Shown here: positions 62,911 through 64,000 of the stretch, one piece after another
Numbering within the stretch: the stretch's first letter is position 1
How the letters are laid out: the number at the start of each line of letters is the position of its first letter
NCBI RefSeq assembly: GCF_001687325.1
Contig: NZ_LZRD01000013.1
Location: 62,001-126,000, forward strand
Length of the DNA stretch: 64,000 nucleotides
Origin: Streptomyces sp. PTY087I2
GTDB lineage: Bacteria > Actinomycetota > Actinomycetes > Streptomycetales > Streptomycetaceae
Reading direction: 5' to 3'
Made by a program: the position numbers and the translations under genes
Notes under the pieces: model-generated
Told to the model about the DNA's origin: nothing
Seen by the model: the letters and a program-made list of their open reading frames with translations, nothing else
The model's database searches: none

Positions 62911-64000
62911 GTGAATCTGCCGGAACGTATCGGTAGCTACATCGTGGAGCGGGAGTTGGGCTCCGGCGGGATGGGAACCGTCTATCTGGCGCGTTCCCGT
63001 GGCGGGCGGTCGGTGGCCGTCAAGGTGGCCCGCCCGGAGCTCGCGGGCGACCCGCACTTCCGGGAGCGGTTCCGGGCCGAGGTCGCCGCCGCGCGGAGTG
63101 TGGGCGGCTTCCACACCGCCCCCGTGGTGGACGCGGACCCGGACGCGGCGGCGCCCTGGCTGGCCACGGCGTACATTCCCGGGCCCACCCTCTCCGCGCT
63201 CCTGGAGGCCGAGGGGCCGATGGACGAGGCGCGGCTGCGGCAGCTCGGCGCGGCGCTGGCCGAGGCGCTGGCGGCGATCCACGGCTGCGGTCTGGTGCAC
63301 CGCGACCTGAAGCCCGGCAACATCATCATGGCGCCGGACGGCCCCCGGGTCCTGGACTTCGGCATCGCGCGGGCGCTGGAGTCGACCCGGCTGACGGCGA
63401 CCGGTACGGCCTTCGGCACCCCGGGGTTCCTGGCGCCGGAGCAGGCCCAGGGGCAGGAGGTCGACGGGGCCGCCGACGTGTTCGCGCTGGGCGCGGTGCT
63501 CGTCGCGGCGGCGGGCGGCAGCGCGTTCGGGGCGGGTACGCCGATGGGGCTGATGTACCGGTCGGTGCACGAGCCGCCGGACCTGGACGCCGTGCCGGAG
63601 GGGCTGCGGCCGGTCCTCGCGGCGTGCCTGGCCAAGGCCCCGGAGGAGCGGCCGACACCGGCGGGCCTGCTGGACCTGTTCGTCCCGGACGCGGTGCCTT
63701 CCCCGCCCGCGGCGGCGTACGCGCCGACCGTCGCGGCGGTTCCGCCGCCGCCACCGTCGTACGCCCCGTACAACGCCTTCCAGCCGCCGCACCAGCAGCA
63801 GCCCCCGCACCAGACCCCGCCCAGCAGCCCGTTGCCGTACCCGGCCCCGTCCGACTACCTCCTGCCCCACCAGATCCCGGCCGGCGGCGCACCGGACGAC
63901 GGCGCCGACCTCTCGTTCGTGGCGGTCGGCCCGGGGAGCTCCCTCCTGATCGACTCCGCGGGCGTCACGCTGGGCCCGGAGGGCGCGGAGACGCATTACA
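62911..64000 (+). CDS. Eukaryotic-type Ser/Thr protein kinase (cut by the window end)
   Basis: At least 363 residues from GTG 62911, preceded by AGGGGGG; the frame is still open at the last base. Kinase motifs: glycine loop ELGSGGMGTVYLA, catalytic K38 (VAVKVARP), HRDLKPGN with D132, DFGIARAL, and GTPGFLAPEQAQG. After the kinase domain (about residue 265) comes a Pro/Tyr/Gln-rich linker, then the start of another domain (LSFVAVGPGSSLLIDSAGV). No transmembrane segment is seen before the cut. Typical Streptomyces Hanks-type kinases end in a sensor or PQQ-like domain, which would lie outside the window. Confidence 0.92.
   Translation, partial: MNLPERIGSYIVERELGSGGMGTVYLARSRGGRSVAVKVARPELAGDPHFRERFRAEVAAARSVGGFHTAPVVDADPDAAAPWLATAYIPGPTLSALLEAEGPMDEARLRQLGAALAEALAAIHGCGLVHRDLKPGNIIMAPDGPRVLDFGIARALESTRLTATGTAFGTPGFLAPEQAQGQEVDGAADVFALGAVLVAAAGGSAFGAGTPMGLMYRSVHEPPDLDAVPEGLRPVLAACLAKAPEERPTPAGLLDLFVPDAVPSPPAAAYAPTVAAVPPPPPSYAPYNAFQPPHQQQPPHQTPPSSPLPYPAPSDYLLPHQIPAGGAPDDGADLSFVAVGPGSSLLIDSAGVTLGPEGAETHY

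Overview
This is a very GC-rich actinobacterial chromosome segment, almost certainly Streptomyces or a close relative. The signs are strong G/C preference at third codon positions, frequent GTG/TTG starts, a streptomycete-type RpoB whose rifampicin-region numbering (Q424, D427, H437, S442) matches the genus, tRNA genes with no encoded CCA, an XRE/DUF397 pair, and a gene order that agrees with my memory of the rpoC-to-kor interval of S. coelicolor. I see no insertion sequence, prophage, integrase, rRNA operon or CRISPR array.

Bases 1-23,200 are housekeeping. Leftward: rpoC, rpoB (TTG start), rplL, rplJ (with an L10-type leader), a lipoprotein gene, rplA, rplK, nusG, secE and tRNA-Trp. Rightward: an aspartate-type aminotransferase and an adenosine-deaminase-family enzyme. 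Then come a TetR gene divergent from an NmrA-type reductase, murB, a HadA/HadB-like dehydratase pair, rpmG, tRNA-Met and tRNA-Thr, a degenerate amidohydrolase, an NAD(P)-binding protein, tRNA-Tyr and yajQ.

Bases 23,300-27,100 hold a DNA direct-reversal repair pair (ogt-alkB, overlapping), small membrane proteins, htpX, and an mscL with an added zinc ribbon.

Bases 27,164-45,334 are the most interesting part. A leftward operon of ten genes (nuoA, B, C, H, I, J, K, L, M, N), every junction overlapping, encodes a complex-I-like machine with no NuoD, NuoE, NuoF or NuoG. Its NuoC carries a disordered tail of over 300 residues with five RRSRSAS-type repeats. Diverging from it are two tandem histidine kinases with an almost identical catalytic core, then one NarL-type response regulator, then korA-korB (2-oxoglutarate:ferredoxin oxidoreductase). 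A shared 14-bp motif lies between nuoA and the first kinase and again in front of the second kinase. Inference: the regulator controls this cluster, and ferredoxin reduced by KorAB could feed the NADH-module-less Nuo complex.

Bases 45,400-64,000 are accessory: a QorB-like reductase, a RarD permease, a FAD monooxygenase, an SRPBCC protein, a CGNR regulator divergent from a VOC protein with apparently leaderless promoters, a TetR/hydrolase pair with two operator copies, a membrane protein, small hypothetical proteins with a 24-bp tandem repeat, the XRE/DUF397 pair, a MarR-like protein, a Cof-type HAD phosphatase, a secreted RTX-like protein behind a DasR-type site, a DUF1838 protein, a PAS-GAF-PP2C-HATPase protein that has lost its PP2C metal-binding residues, a nitrilase-family amidase and a Ser/Thr kinase cut by the window end.

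All family assignments were made by reading motifs. No database search was run.
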